Below the pieces are notes generated by a model, which saw only the letters and a list, made by a program, of their open reading frames with translations, made no database searches and was not told where the DNA came from. Both the position numbers and the translations under genes were made by a program. A stretch of 64,000 nucleotides of DNA from DATFVA01 sp963721075 (GTDB lineage: Bacteria > Bacteroidota > Ignavibacteria > Ignavibacteriales > Ignavibacteriaceae), in assembly GCA_963721075.1 (NCBI GenBank), contig CAVRHV010000023.1:186001-250000 (forward strand). The letters run 5' to 3'. The first letter of the stretch is position 1. Each line of letters opens with the position of its first letter. Of this stretch, positions 20,138-30,000 are shown in pieces.

Positions 20138-22555
20138 ATGTTCAGAATAATACCAGAAGGTCTCACCTATAAAGAACACGTCTTACTTAAAAATGGACAG
20201 GGACTGATATTCAGACCTGCTTCCCTTGATGATATTCCTAAAGTTGAATCTTTTATGACCCGGGTATCCCGTGAAAGTCTTAGAATGCGCTTCATGGCCG
20301 CTATCTCACAGGTTTCATCGGATGTAATTAAGCAGCTCTGCAGCGGCGATTTTAAGTCGAGCGGATGCCTGCTTGCACTGACAGGCGAAGATAAAGATTC
20401 CAAAGTAGTAGGACTCGGCAATTATATTTCGGGCGGCAACGGTCACTCAGCCGAGGTTGCTTTTCTTATTGAAGATGACTACCAGGGAAAGGGTATCGGT
20501 ACTCTGCTGCTGGAACGGCTGGCAGGACTGGCTGCAGCTAACGGCATTATTGAATTTGAAGCTGAAGTTCTTCCCGATAATCAGCCGATGATAAACGTAT
20601 TTAAGAGTTCCGGTTTTGAAAGACACCAGGTGTGGAGTTCAGATACAGTACATATAGAACTTCCTGTGGGAAGTGCTGCAGCATTATGGGAGATTGCCGG
20701 ACTGCGCGAAAGAATCGCGGTAGCGAATTCTCTTATCCCGCTTCTTCGTCCCGGGGTCGTAGCTGTTATCGGTGCCTCAAGAGATCCTTCTTCCATCGGA
20801 AATATTATTTTCAAAAATATTCTCTCTGCCCATTTTACCGGTACTATCTATCCTATTAATCCAAATACAAATTCGGTCAACGGCATTAAGGCATATTCAT
20901 CAATAAGTGAACTTCCCGAAAAAGCCGACCTCGCCGTAATTGCAGTGAATGCAGAGAGGGTTTACGATGTTGCTCTTGAAGCCATAAAGGCAGGAACAAA
21001 AGGACTGGTTGTTGTTTCCGCAGGGTTCGCCGATGCGGGTGAAGAAGGACTTGAGAGACAAAAGAAGCTTGCAGAACTGGTAAGAGCACATGGTGTGCGT
21101 CTGCTTGGTCCCAGCTGTCTAGGTGTAATGAATACCGATCCCAAAGTACGACTCAATGCCAGCATGGCTCCCACTATTATGCCGCCCGGTCATACCGGTT
21201 TTTTCTCGCACTCAGCTGCGTTAGGACTTGTTATCCTCGATTACGCCCTCGAAAAAGGAGTCAGCTTCACCACCTTCGTATCCGCAGGCAATCGCGCTGA
21301 TGTTTCAGGTAACGATCTTCTTCAGTACTGGGAAGAAGACCCAAATACAAAAATGGCTATCCTTTATCTTGAAACGTTCGGCAACCCTCGCAGATTCGTT
21401 AGGATTGCCAGGAGAATGACCAATAAGAAGCCTATCCTCTGTATTAAAAGCGGAAAGAGTATTGCAGGCAGGAAGACGACAGAATTAAAAAGCGGTACGA
21501 TAAGAGCAAGTGAAAGGGAGGTAGAAGCATTATTCCAGCAGACCGGTATTGTACTGGCCCCGACCCTTCAGGATCTGTTCGATGTAGCCGTTGTGCTCGT
21601 TCATCAGCCGCTGCCGAAAGGAAACCGTGTAAGTATAATTGCAAACTCATCCGGAGTTGCAACTCTTTTTGCCGACGCTTGTGAAATAAACTATCTCAAT
21701 GTCAGCGGTCCCGGCGTAATTGATCTCGGCGCATTTACTTCGCCGGATAAATATGAAGAAGCTGTTAAGCAGGCTTTATCAAGTGATGATGTTGATGCTC
21801 TTCTGGTTGGGTTTGCGTGTGTAGGTAAATGCTCTACCAGACCTATAGAGGCTGCAATAAGAAGAGGAGTAAAGTACGCGGAAGAGAAAACCGGTATTCA
21901 GAAAACCGTTCTTCTCTGCATAATGGGAGCTGAAGGCACCATATCAATTGAAGATGAATCGGGCAACGGAAATTCACCTATTCAATTTCCTGCATTCCGC
22001 TTCCCTGAATCGGCTGTCAGCGCTCTCGGCCGTATTGTTAAGTATGTCGAATATCGTAAAAAGCCTGCGGGGAAACTTGTTTGGTATAAAGATGTAAAAG
22101 CCGGCGAATCCCGCGCTGTAGTGCAGAAAGAATTGGATAAAATAAAAGATGCCAGTACAATATCTGAAGTTGCCAAAGATGTTTCTATCGGCCTTCTCAG
22201 TAATTTCGGAATCGGGTACGGCGCAACGCAGCCCTGGGGTGCTCAGGTAATCGGTATCCGTATAAAACCAGATCCGTTATTCGGACCGCTGATTGAAGTC
22301 CATACTTCTGATGGAAGATCTATTCTTAGAATAACCCCATTAACAGACATTGATCTTGAAGAAACCCTTCAGGAAATTAACCCGGTTGAAAAGAAAGGAA
22401 TCGGCGAAGTTATCGGGAGATTATCGCAGATGATAGAAGAACTTCCCTGGCTCTGGGTACTTGAGGCTAAAGCAGCCGTTACAGAGAGTCCTCTTCTGGT
22501 GGGTGAAATAATCATTAAACTGAAAGCAGGCGGTGCAGAAAGACCGGCATATTAA
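20138..22555 (+). CDS. GNAT acetyltransferase fused to acyl-CoA synthetase (ADP-forming)-like domains; Pat/PatZ-like
   Basis: 805 aa. A GNAT domain comes first (about 15-175, acetyl-CoA loop DDYQGKGIGTLLLERL), then a CoA-binding domain (about 205-300, VVAVIGASRDPSSIGN), a succinyl-CoA-ligase-like region (about 310-600, FFSHSAALGLVILDYA), and a short C-terminal piece of ATP-grasp (DPLFGPLIEVHTSDGR). In PatZ-type enzymes the GNAT domain is at the C-terminus, so the order is swapped. The first half of ATP-grasp is missing: the chain jumps from SNFGIGYG to the late DPLFGP motif, so ATP-dependent synthetase activity is unlikely. Most likely it is a protein acetyltransferase, sensing CoA esters, that modifies Acs. 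It precedes acuB by 24 bases. Confidence 0.85.
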   Translation: MFRIIPEGLTYKEHVLLKNGQGLIFRPASLDDIPKVESFMTRVSRESLRMRFMAAISQVSSDVIKQLCSGDFKSSGCLLALTGEDKDSKVVGLGNYISGGNGHSAEVAFLIEDDYQGKGIGTLLLERLAGLAAANGIIEFEAEVLPDNQPMINVFKSSGFERHQVWSSDTVHIELPVGSAAALWEIAGLRERIAVANSLIPLLRPGVVAVIGASRDPSSIGNIIFKNILSAHFTGTIYPINPNTNSVNGIKAYSSISELPEKADLAVIAVNAERVYDVALEAIKAGTKGLVVVSAGFADAGEEGLERQKKLAELVRAHGVRLLGPSCLGVMNTDPKVRLNASMAPTIMPPGHTGFFSHSAALGLVILDYALEKGVSFTTFVSAGNRADVSGNDLLQYWEEDPNTKMAILYLETFGNPRRFVRIARRMTNKKPILCIKSGKSIAGRKTTELKSGTIRASEREVEALFQQTGIVLAPTLQDLFDVAVVLVHQPLPKGNRVSIIANSSGVATLFADACEINYLNVSGPGVIDLGAFTSPDKYEEAVKQALSSDDVDALLVGFACVGKCSTRPIEAAIRRGVKYAEEKTGIQKTVLLCIMGAEGTISIEDESGNGNSPIQFPAFRFPESAVSALGRIVKYVEYRKKPAGKLVWYKDVKAGESRAVVQKELDKIKDASTISEVAKDVSIGLLSNFGIGYGATQPWGAQVIGIRIKPDPLFGPLIEVHTSDGRSILRITPLTDIDLEETLQEINPVEKKGIGEVIGRLSQMIEELPWLWVLEAKAAVTESPLLVGEIIIKLKAGGAERPAY

Positions 22556-22579
22556 AATTTTAATTAAGAGGGAATCAAA

Positions 22580-23209
22580 ATGTTAATTCGTGAAGTAATG
22601 CATCCCGATCCCGTCACAGTACCACCCGATGCCCGGCTTAAGGATGCTTATAAGATTATGGAAGAACAGAACATCAGGCATCTTCCTGTGGTTGATAATG
22701 AAAAGATAGTAGGGATAGTGACAGACAGGGATTTAAGACTGGCAACGAGCTTACTTTCTAAATCTCCTTATGATACCGACTCGGCTGTTGAGAAAGTAAT
22801 GAGTCACCCTGTAAAGACCACCCATCCTTCTGATCCGATTGAAATTGCAACCCGCACTATGCGGGAGCTTAAGATCGGCTGTATGCCGGTAGTGGAGGAC
22901 AATAAGCTTATTGGTATAGTTACAGGGATGGATCTGCTTGATGCGCTGCTCAGACTGACGGGTATCCACCAGCCTTCGGGCCGGCTTGATGTGAGGCTTA
23001 CTGACAGGTCCGGGGAACTGGCGAGACTTACGGCTCTCATAGCAGAGAGAAAAGTAAATATTCATTCTATTTTAACTTATCCTGACAAAAATCATAAAAT
23101 AAGACTCGTACTCCGCGTCGGTACTATCGAAATGAAATTACTGGCTGAAGCAATCTGCAATGCCGGTTTTGAAGTTATCTGGCCGGTTCATATCGCATGT
23201 GTGAAATAA
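22580..23209 (+). CDS. acuB: CBS-pair plus ACT domain protein, AcuB-like
   Basis: 209 aa. Two CBS domains (about 1-60, MLIREVMHPDPVTVPPDARL, and 75-130, VMSHPVKTTHPSDPIEIA) are followed by an ACT domain (about 138-205, RLDVRLTDRSGELARLTALI). This is the architecture of Bacillus AcuB, whose gene lies between the acetyltransferase acuA and the deacetylase acuC. CBS and ACT domains bind nucleotides and small molecules, so it is a likely energy or metabolite sensor for the acetylation switch. Its end overlaps the true acuC start by 13 bases. Confidence 0.88.
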   Translation: MLIREVMHPDPVTVPPDARLKDAYKIMEEQNIRHLPVVDNEKIVGIVTDRDLRLATSLLSKSPYDTDSAVEKVMSHPVKTTHPSDPIEIATRTMRELKIGCMPVVEDNKLIGIVTGMDLLDALLRLTGIHQPSGRLDVRLTDRSGELARLTALIAERKVNIHSILTYPDKNHKIRLVLRVGTIEMKLLAEAICNAGFEVIWPVHIACVK

Positions 23210-24331
23210 TATATCATCCCGCATATAGTAAGTATAATCTCGGTGAAGGGCATCCGTTTCGATCCTCTCAGGATACAACTGGCGCTAGACCTTCTGAATG
23301 AACTGAACCTGTTAAAGACTGCAATCAGACCGGATTATGTCCCGGTTGAAAAATTATATGAAATACACGACAGAAATTACGTGGATGACGTAGAACGGCT
23401 CAGCGCTGGTGATAATTCAGTCGATGCTGAATCGTACGGCCTGGGTACACTTGATAATCCTGTCGTTCCCGGAATGGCTGAAGCTGCCAGACTGCAGGCA
23501 GGGGGCACAATCCTTGGAGCAAAACTCCTTCTTCAGGAAAAAACAGATAAAGTACTGCAGATGGGCGGGGGATTCCATCATGCACATTCTTCTCTTGCTT
23601 CGGGTTTCTGCATTTATAATGATCTTGCATTAGCAATTAGAGAAATGACAAAGAAAGGATGGCACGTAGCTTATCTTGATCTGGATGTGCATCATGGCGA
23701 CGGGGTACAGGAGATATTTTATGCTGACGAAAATGTAATGACAATTTCCTTTCATGAATCGGGCGAATATTTATTTCCCGGAACCGGCTGGCTATACGAA
23801 TTGGGGCAGGGAATGGGCCGATCACTTAAGCTTAACGTGCCCATGGAACCGTTTACTGAAGGTGAGTCTTATCTCGAAGTAATGAACCGGGTACTGGAAC
23901 CTGCTCTCGGCTGGTTTAAACCCGATGCCATGATAGTACAGTCGGGCGCTGATGCTCACTTTACTGATCCTCTCGCAGACCTTCTCCTGACAACTTACGA
24001 TTACCGGAAAATTTATAAAAGAGTAATAGACCTGGCCAATGAAAAAAGTAAGGGAAGAGTTTTGTTTACACTGGGAGGGGGTTATTCGATCACTGCAGCA
24101 TTCAGGATATGGACGATACTTTACCTTACATTATTCGGAAAAGAATTTTCGGGAAGGCTGCCGGAGACCTGGAGAAAAAAATGGAGTGAGAAGCTCGGTA
24201 AAGAAATTCCGGAAACTCTTGACGACACTCTTCCTGCCTTCGATCCCATCCCCAGAAAACCTGAAATAGAAAAACACAACAGAGAAACTGCCCGACGACT
24301 CCTCGACGCTGTCGCTCCCGACTGGATTTAA
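23197..24331 (+). CDS. acuC: AcuC, acetoin utilization/histone deacetylase family protein, N-terminus hidden by a frameshift
   Basis: Zn-dependent deacetylase expected to remove acetyl groups from the Acs lysine. Motifs: GGGFHHAHSSLASGFCIYND (catalytic HH), LDLDVHHGDG and SGADAHFTDPL (metal ligands), TLGGGYS. The longest frame starts at GTG 23243 and lacks the conserved beginning. That beginning lies one frame away: ATG 23197 encodes MCEIIYHPAYSKYNLGEGHPF and then joins DPLRIQLALDLL once a single C near 23262 is removed. The merged protein is 377 aa, close to Bacillus AcuC. The start overlaps the acuB stop, supporting translational coupling. Confidence 0.9.
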
Positions 24332-24382
24332 TCTGAATTATTTATAAATTGAGATTCGAGTCAGATACGAATATTCTGCAGA

Positions 24383-24398
24383 TATGACAAAATGGCAG
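24383..24398. repeat. 16-bp direct repeat, copy 1 (TGNCA-N3-TGNCA)
   Basis: TATGACAAAATGGCAG, identical to the copy at 24522-24537. Inside it, TGACA and TGGCA around AAA form an imperfect palindrome, as expected of a dimeric regulator site. Function unknown. Confidence 0.55.
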
Positions 24399-24521
24399 GC
24401 TGAGTCTTTATACCGTATTTGTGTCGGAGGAAACTCGGAGTTAGAGCGTAGGTGGAATCAAAATGAGACAGTTCAAATTCAGCGAAAAATCGCAGTTTTC
24501 TGCTGTTGAATATTTCTATGG

Positions 24522-24537
24522 TATGACAAAATGGCAG
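24522..24537. repeat. 16-bp direct repeat, copy 2 (TGNCA-N3-TGNCA)
   Basis: Second identical copy of TATGACAAAATGGCAG, 139 bases after the first and 107 bases before the start of the DUF1697 gene. Could be an operator or a remnant of duplicated sequence. Confidence 0.55.
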
Positions 24538-24643
24538 TGAATTATTTTCGCAGTTATAAAAGCTGTCAGCTTTTCTGTTAAGGTTCTGTTTAATTATTTT
24601 CGCCAGAATGTTATTATCAATATAACTATTTGCTAAATAAATT

Positions 24644-25177
24644 ATGAATAGATATATAGCTTTCCTCAGAGCCATAAATGTGGGCGGTCACAATGTTAAG
24701 ATGGAACACCTTAAGTCTCTTTTTGAAGAAATGGGATTAAAGAGTGTTGAGACCTTCATTGCCAGCGGTAATGTTATCTTTGATACCGGCAGGAAAGACA
24801 GGGTCAAACTGGAGAGTGAGATAGAGAAAAACTTAAATAAGAACCTGGGGTATGAAGTTATCACCTTTATCCGTACTCCTGAAGAGCTTTCAAACATCCT
24901 TGACTTCAAAGCATTTCCGTCTGAGCAGCACGATCAGGCTGAAGCTTATAATATCGGTTTTATAAAGAAACCTTTGAACAAAGATCAGCTCACTACTCTG
25001 AAATCACTCAAGACAGAAATAGACAGTTTTAACACCCACAAAACCGAAGTCTATTGGCTCTGCAAAACACGCCAAAGCCAGTCAACCTTCTCCGGCAATC
25101 TCATCGAACGTAAACTAAAAATATCCATCACATTCAGAGGAATAAAAACTCTGGATAAGTTATTAAAGAAGTATTAA
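24644..25177 (+). CDS. DUF1697 family protein
   Basis: 177 aa, full length for DUF1697, beginning with the family's hallmark MNRYIAFLRAINVGGHN and containing FIASGNVIFDTG. The function of this family is unknown; it is cytoplasmic and often occurs alone. It stands apart from its neighbours, with a large leftward gene following, and gives no operon clue. Confidence 0.9.
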   Translation: MNRYIAFLRAINVGGHNVKMEHLKSLFEEMGLKSVETFIASGNVIFDTGRKDRVKLESEIEKNLNKNLGYEVITFIRTPEELSNILDFKAFPSEQHDQAEAYNIGFIKKPLNKDQLTTLKSLKTEIDSFNTHKTEVYWLCKTRQSQSTFSGNLIERKLKISITFRGIKTLDKLLKKY

Positions 25178-25236
25178 TATCTGGATACATCCAAAACACG
25201 GAAAATGAATTTAAAGAGAGTCGAAGCCCCCTCAAA

Positions 25237-27928
25237 TTACTTGACCAGCAGCATCTTCCTTGCCTGCGAATAACTTTTCGAGGTTAATTTATATATGTAA
25301 ACTCCGCTTGCAAGAGCACCTGCATTAAAGCTTACCTCATACCTTCCGGGATCTCTTATCTCGTTATTAACGAGCGATATTACCCGTCTGCCGAGAATGT
25401 CATAAACAATCAGTTCAACATTTGTTTTCTCGGGAATGTCAAATCTTATCGTTGTTGTCGGGTTGAAAGGATTGGGGTAGTTATTATAAAGGGAATACTC
25501 TGTCGGGATCAGTTCCCGCATTCTTGATAACGCAGTAAGACATATTAAGACTTCCGCCGGACTTTATGACTATCCCGTTTGAATCTCCCGGGGTGATAAA
25601 ATCAAAGGTCAGTTTATCCTGCGAAGTCCCGTGAATGGAAGCATTACCTTCAATAATCAATTTCTTCCCGTTCCTGAAATGAATCTTGCCGCTCTCCTGG
25701 TTTATTATGCTTCCGTTTTTGATGATAATATTCCCTTCGGCGTAGTAATCCTCATAAACACTGAGTTCTGCTCCATTATCAATTATCATATCATCAGTTA
25801 GAGTAATTCCGTCACCTGTTAGTTCATCATATAACAGCCTACCACCATATTTTATAACCGGTGCCACTTGGAAGAGATAACCTTCTCCTGCCGGGAATTC
25901 CATCTCAATCGTCATTGAGTCTGTGAAGGTTGAGTCAAAATCATATTCCGGCTCAATGTTCCTAAACCTATAATTGGTGTATCCCGAGCACTCAGCCGAG
26001 GGGAATACTTTTATCCCCGCGAACTTACTCATTGTTGTGACTACATTAGTAAGAAGAAAATAATTATTGTCAACCTGTTTCTTAAAGAAACCAGCGTGGA
26101 AATTGACAGGGGTCTGTTCTCCTACTACGACGTATAATTCCAGGTATCTGCTTGATTCTGATGTTCCCGTTGTTTTATCATCCATATCTCCTACCGTTGA
26201 ATAGGGGTATAAACGCAGAAATCCATTATCCTCTCCGGATGCATCATAGTCTAAAGTCATCAACGTTTCCCCCAATGCGCCGTTTAGCCTTGATGCAATT
26301 TCCTGTACTTTATACCAGTTTGATCCTCGCGCGAAAGAGTCAGCAACCATTGTGTCTACCAGAGCCTCAACAAAATATGGTGCTGAGGTCCTATAGGAAT
26401 AATATAACTCATAGAATATTCCCTTGGCACCGTGAGCTAAACCCAGCATAGTCTCGGCATTTATTCCGGCTGCTGGCGGTGTATAATAACCTTCATACGT
26501 ATCACCATTTTTAGTGCCCCAGGTTTGCAGTGTAGCATAAAAATCCGGATCAACACCCTGGGCCTTCTGCAGGTTATCCCTTAAGAAATACAATGTAAAA
26601 TCTCGGTTTCTTTCATTTCCATTTGGGTCTAACGAAAACGGTGCATATCAGAAATTTACCTGATGTGGCTGCATCAGCTCTTCGTAATAAGGCCAGGTTG
26701 CATCTCCCTCTCTACTGCCGCCCCAGCCAGGGTACCAGTGTGTAAGCAAATCTGCTTGGACATTAGTATTCTCATCTAATATTTCTTGTAGTTTTCTGAT
26801 TGGCTCATAACAGTCCAGGGAGTGCGGCTCGTCTATCGTATTGTAGTATTTTAGCCTTGAATAAAATAGTGGGTTGCCGGTCTTAAATTTGTTATCGTAT
26901 GTCACTATGCTGTCTATTAACTCATTCTGATAGTCGATAAAATAATGTTCATAAATTTTCTTATCATAAACCTCAATCCTATCTATATACAGATGCCTGT
27001 TGCCGAGCCACTGTACTTTGAACTGAACCTTCGAGCCAGGATTGTACCCGGGACTTCTTGTAATTTCCGGATCTCCAGGCAAAGGAGGATAATCCTGATC
27101 TTCAGGTAAATCACTGAAGAGTCCTTGATAGTCATATTCTATCGCGATACCTGTATATTGGGTAGTTGAAAGCTCATTCGCATAAACAGTTCTAATCCCT
27201 GATTGACTAGGCAAATGTAATACCGTTTCAACCCCATTGGAATCAGTGTTCGTCGCCATTATCTTACATACCTCAAGTGAATCGATGCAAGTTTCATCTA
27301 TCTTCATCCAGAAAACCACTTTATATTCGATTGGCGTCGCATTCCAGCCGACATTTGTAAATGTGTATCTCGGGTACTGCCAGTAGTTAGGTCCTTTAAT
27401 TATTGTATCATTAATTTGGGTACTGCTCTTTGTTTTATACCCTTTAGTCCCGTCCAAATCGGTATACTCCTCCCCTGATTGCCTGATAACGCCGATATGA
27501 TTATTAACGAATAGCGAGTCAAGTTCTGCCTCCCAGTTTCTGTATTTTGCCTGGGTAAAGTAGGATACCCAATCTACATTCCACCATTGTGCATTCATTG
27601 CGGCTGTATTGGCTCCTGTACCGGAATCATTTGCGGCATAAATGTAAGGAAAGAGCGCAAGGCTTGCTAGATTTGACGGCTGATTAACATTACCACTCTG
27701 AAAATGCTTTATAGCTGTTTGCCATACGGTGTTCAAACCGCATTCCATAACCTGATCATAATTTGAATACTGAGTTTGCCATCTTTGTGAATTTTGCGTG
27801 TTTGCCAGAAGTGATCCAACCAGGAATTTATCAGATTGTGAGGGATTCTCTTGCGGGTGGATGAGATCACCGCAGAAGAATGCTATAAGAATAAGAAAGA
27901 AAGTAGTCCTGACTATATAATTTCCCAT
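25237..27928 (-). CDS. Large T9SS-secreted protein, interrupted by an in-frame TGA and one frameshift
   Basis: Merged length about 896 aa. Signal peptide (FFLILIAFFCGDLIHPQ). The N-terminal two thirds look like a TIM-barrel hydrolase-type fold (YYNTIDEPHSLD, LTHWYPGWGG, GLAHGAKGIFYELYYSY), then a beta-helix-like stretch (GNIIIKNGSIINQESGKIHF), then a type IX sorting domain (YPNPFNPTTTIRFD to KMLLVK). A TGA at 26648-26650 interrupts the frame after MQPHQVNF; the same frame continues at once with YAPFSLDPNGN, so TGG (Trp) is the likely original. Near 25505-25525 one extra base separates CVIKNAG from LIPTEYSLYNN. The hydrolase idea is weak; export by T9SS is well supported. Confidence 0.75.
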
Positions 27929-27943
27929 TTTTCTCCCTGAATT

Positions 27944-29666
27944 TTATTTGATATATACCATTTTCTTTATATCTGTAAAAACCGGAATATCGTGTTCGTT
28001 CCGAACTAAAATCTGGTAGATATAAATGCCGGATGAAAACCCCTGATTCTCTGAAGTATTGAATTCTACTTCGTAATATCCTCCTTCCTGGAATTGATTG
28101 ACTAATGCTTTTAAAAGTTCTCCTTTAATGTCATATACATAAAGCTTAACATATCCCCTCTCCTTTAATCTGTACCCTATTCTTGTTGAAGGGTTAAAGG
28201 GATTAGGATAGTTCTGGAAGAGTTTATAATCTTTAAGTGTAAATTCTTCATCGTTCGTTGTGCCGGTAAGGACAATATTGAAGTTCTTCAGATGGTTCTG
28301 AGACATTCCCCTGGTTATCTTCTGCAGTAAGCTTGAAGTACAAGTTGTTTATTCCTTCCGGTCTTATGTGAAGGTAGAATGTATCTTCTATTGATGCAAC
28401 AAATGTAGTTGAATCTGCTGTGAAGTTCTCGGTTGTATCTCTATATAAGTTGTAGTGACTGAAATCTGCTTCTGTGTTCCTATTCCAGCTAATAATAATA
28501 TATTCAGTATCTACAACAGCCGAGATATTTACGGGTGCTCTTGGCGGAAGATCCTGATATGCATATCTTTCCCCATAAGGACCACCGAACAGCCCTATAT
28601 CGCTTCTGCTGCCGTCTAAGTCGAGGATGGCAGGATCACCGGCGTCAATCAAAGGAGAATACTTCTGGAGGTGGAAATCCATACTGTCGGGATTATCAAA
28701 CATAGGGTCAGAATTTATATTGGTGCTGTCGCCTGTAAAGTTCTGATAGTTAGACTGGTTATGCCAAAGATTGTTATACTTGAAGTCGGGCGGGGGTCCT
28801 CCTCCTACGTCATAATATACCCCAATCAGAGTATTTTCAATATGATTATTCCTGTCAAATGAAGCGGCTCCGGAGATACCATCTCCCCACCCCCCATTTC
28901 TACCGAATACAATGTTATTTATAATGGTATCGCCATATGAATATATGCCGTAGGCTGAATTCCCCGACCCATAAAAAAGATTGTTTTTTACCTTTGATGA
29001 ATAGCTAAAAGAACCACTATATCCTTTACCGCAGGAAGAACAGATAACTGTGTTGTTTATGAATGTGGCGTTGGAATTAAGGCCTGAAACCAATCCGTCG
29101 CTAACCCCCTCAGAATAGACAACATTTTCCTGAATGATGGCTTGAGAAAATGAGGTTGTGATTCCATAAGTAATATCACGAATGATATTTTTGTAAGCCA
29201 GCGGACTGTTTTGATATGGTGCAGTGATAGTAATACCATATTTTGTTTCCTGAATAAAACAATATCCTATTTTGGTATTTTTACCTCCAGTGACATAAAC
29301 TCCGGTACCTAAAGTCTTATTTTTTGTACGAATCTTGAAACTTGAAAAAGTGCAACTATCAACTGCATTAACACTATACCCTGGAAAATCCTGGATATTC
29401 CTGGTATCAATAACACAGCTATCAGAGCCAGCACCGATAAGTGTCACCCCGTCGACCATATCCACAACTTCTTCATAAACACCGTTAGCTACATAAATGG
29501 TATCACCGAAGGAAGAAACATTTATTGCACTCATAATTGAATCAGCAGCGGTTTCCCAGGTAAGGTAAGGCGGGGTATTGCTGCCGGTATGGCCGACGTA
29601 GCGAACATCGGCCATTGATAATGAATAATTAAAAATTAACAATGTGAAGAGTATCAGTTTTTTCAT
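27944..29666 (-). CDS. T9SS-secreted right-handed beta-helix protein with FN3 domain, frame broken once
   Basis: About 573 aa when merged. The start is taken at ATG 29666 (MKKLILFTLLIFNYSLSMA signal peptide); the frame is open further upstream, but those residues are not signal-like. A parallel beta-helix (about 30-320: NVSSFGDTIYVANGVYEEVV and many short Asn/Gly turns) resembles surface polysaccharide-binding or lyase proteins. An FN3-like domain follows (APVNISAVVDTEYIIISWNR), then the sorting tail with QNYPNPFNPSTRIGY. An extra base near 28265-28285 separates EPSEELQ from IVLTGTTNDEEF. It is followed 16 bases later by the second T9SS gene; the two are probably co-transcribed. Confidence 0.78.
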
Positions 29667-30000
29667 AAACTTACTCCCGGTTAAAACCTTTATTTCAAAA
29701 GAGGAATCTTCATAGGACCCCGTAACCTTTTCATAATTAAAGCGAAATGAATTTAGAAAAGTAAGTAGTGAAAAACAATAATGATTATCTAATTTCATGC
29801 GATTTGAATTATCCATTATTAGTTAGTCAGGCGTTAATCCTAACGTGAGGAAGGGGTATCCCACAGCAAAATTGCAGCTAGGTGACCCGTGGGTCACATT
29901 TCATATTGATTTAAACCAAAAGTGCCCTATAAAGTTTTTATTTTCGTTGAGGCTTATTTATATTTGAAAATCCACTAAACAAATTTAAGGCAGCCGGATT
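29667..30000. promoter_or_regulatory. Divergent region upstream of lpd with an inverted repeat
   Basis: 334 bases between the leftward secreted gene and the rightward dehydrogenase operon. GTGACCC (29882-29888) and GGGTCAC (29891-29897) form a perfect 7-bp inverted repeat with a 2-base centre, 104 bases before the lpd start, a good candidate operator. TATATTTG at 29959-29966 matches the Bacteroidota -7 element (TAnnTTTG), but no good -33 element is at the right distance. No gene is seen. Confidence 0.45.

Larger units (their letters stand above)
24332..24643. other. Intergenic region with a repeated palindromic motif
   Basis: 312 bases between acuC and the DUF1697 gene. A weak leftward frame runs through it but shows no domain and no codon pattern like its neighbours. 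The only clear structure is the pair of identical 16-mers listed separately. No terminator was recognised. Confidence 0.4.

Noticed and set aside
24361..24675. Leftward 104-codon frame between acuC and DUF1697
   Set aside because: No recognisable domain, overlaps the DUF1697 start, and contains both copies of the direct repeat.
26648..26650. Selenocysteine or TGA-as-Trp recoding
   Set aside because: No SECIS-like hairpin was recognised just downstream, and TGA clearly acts as stop in overlapping gene pairs (ATGA at 44351 and 49253). A point error or nonsense mutation is simpler.
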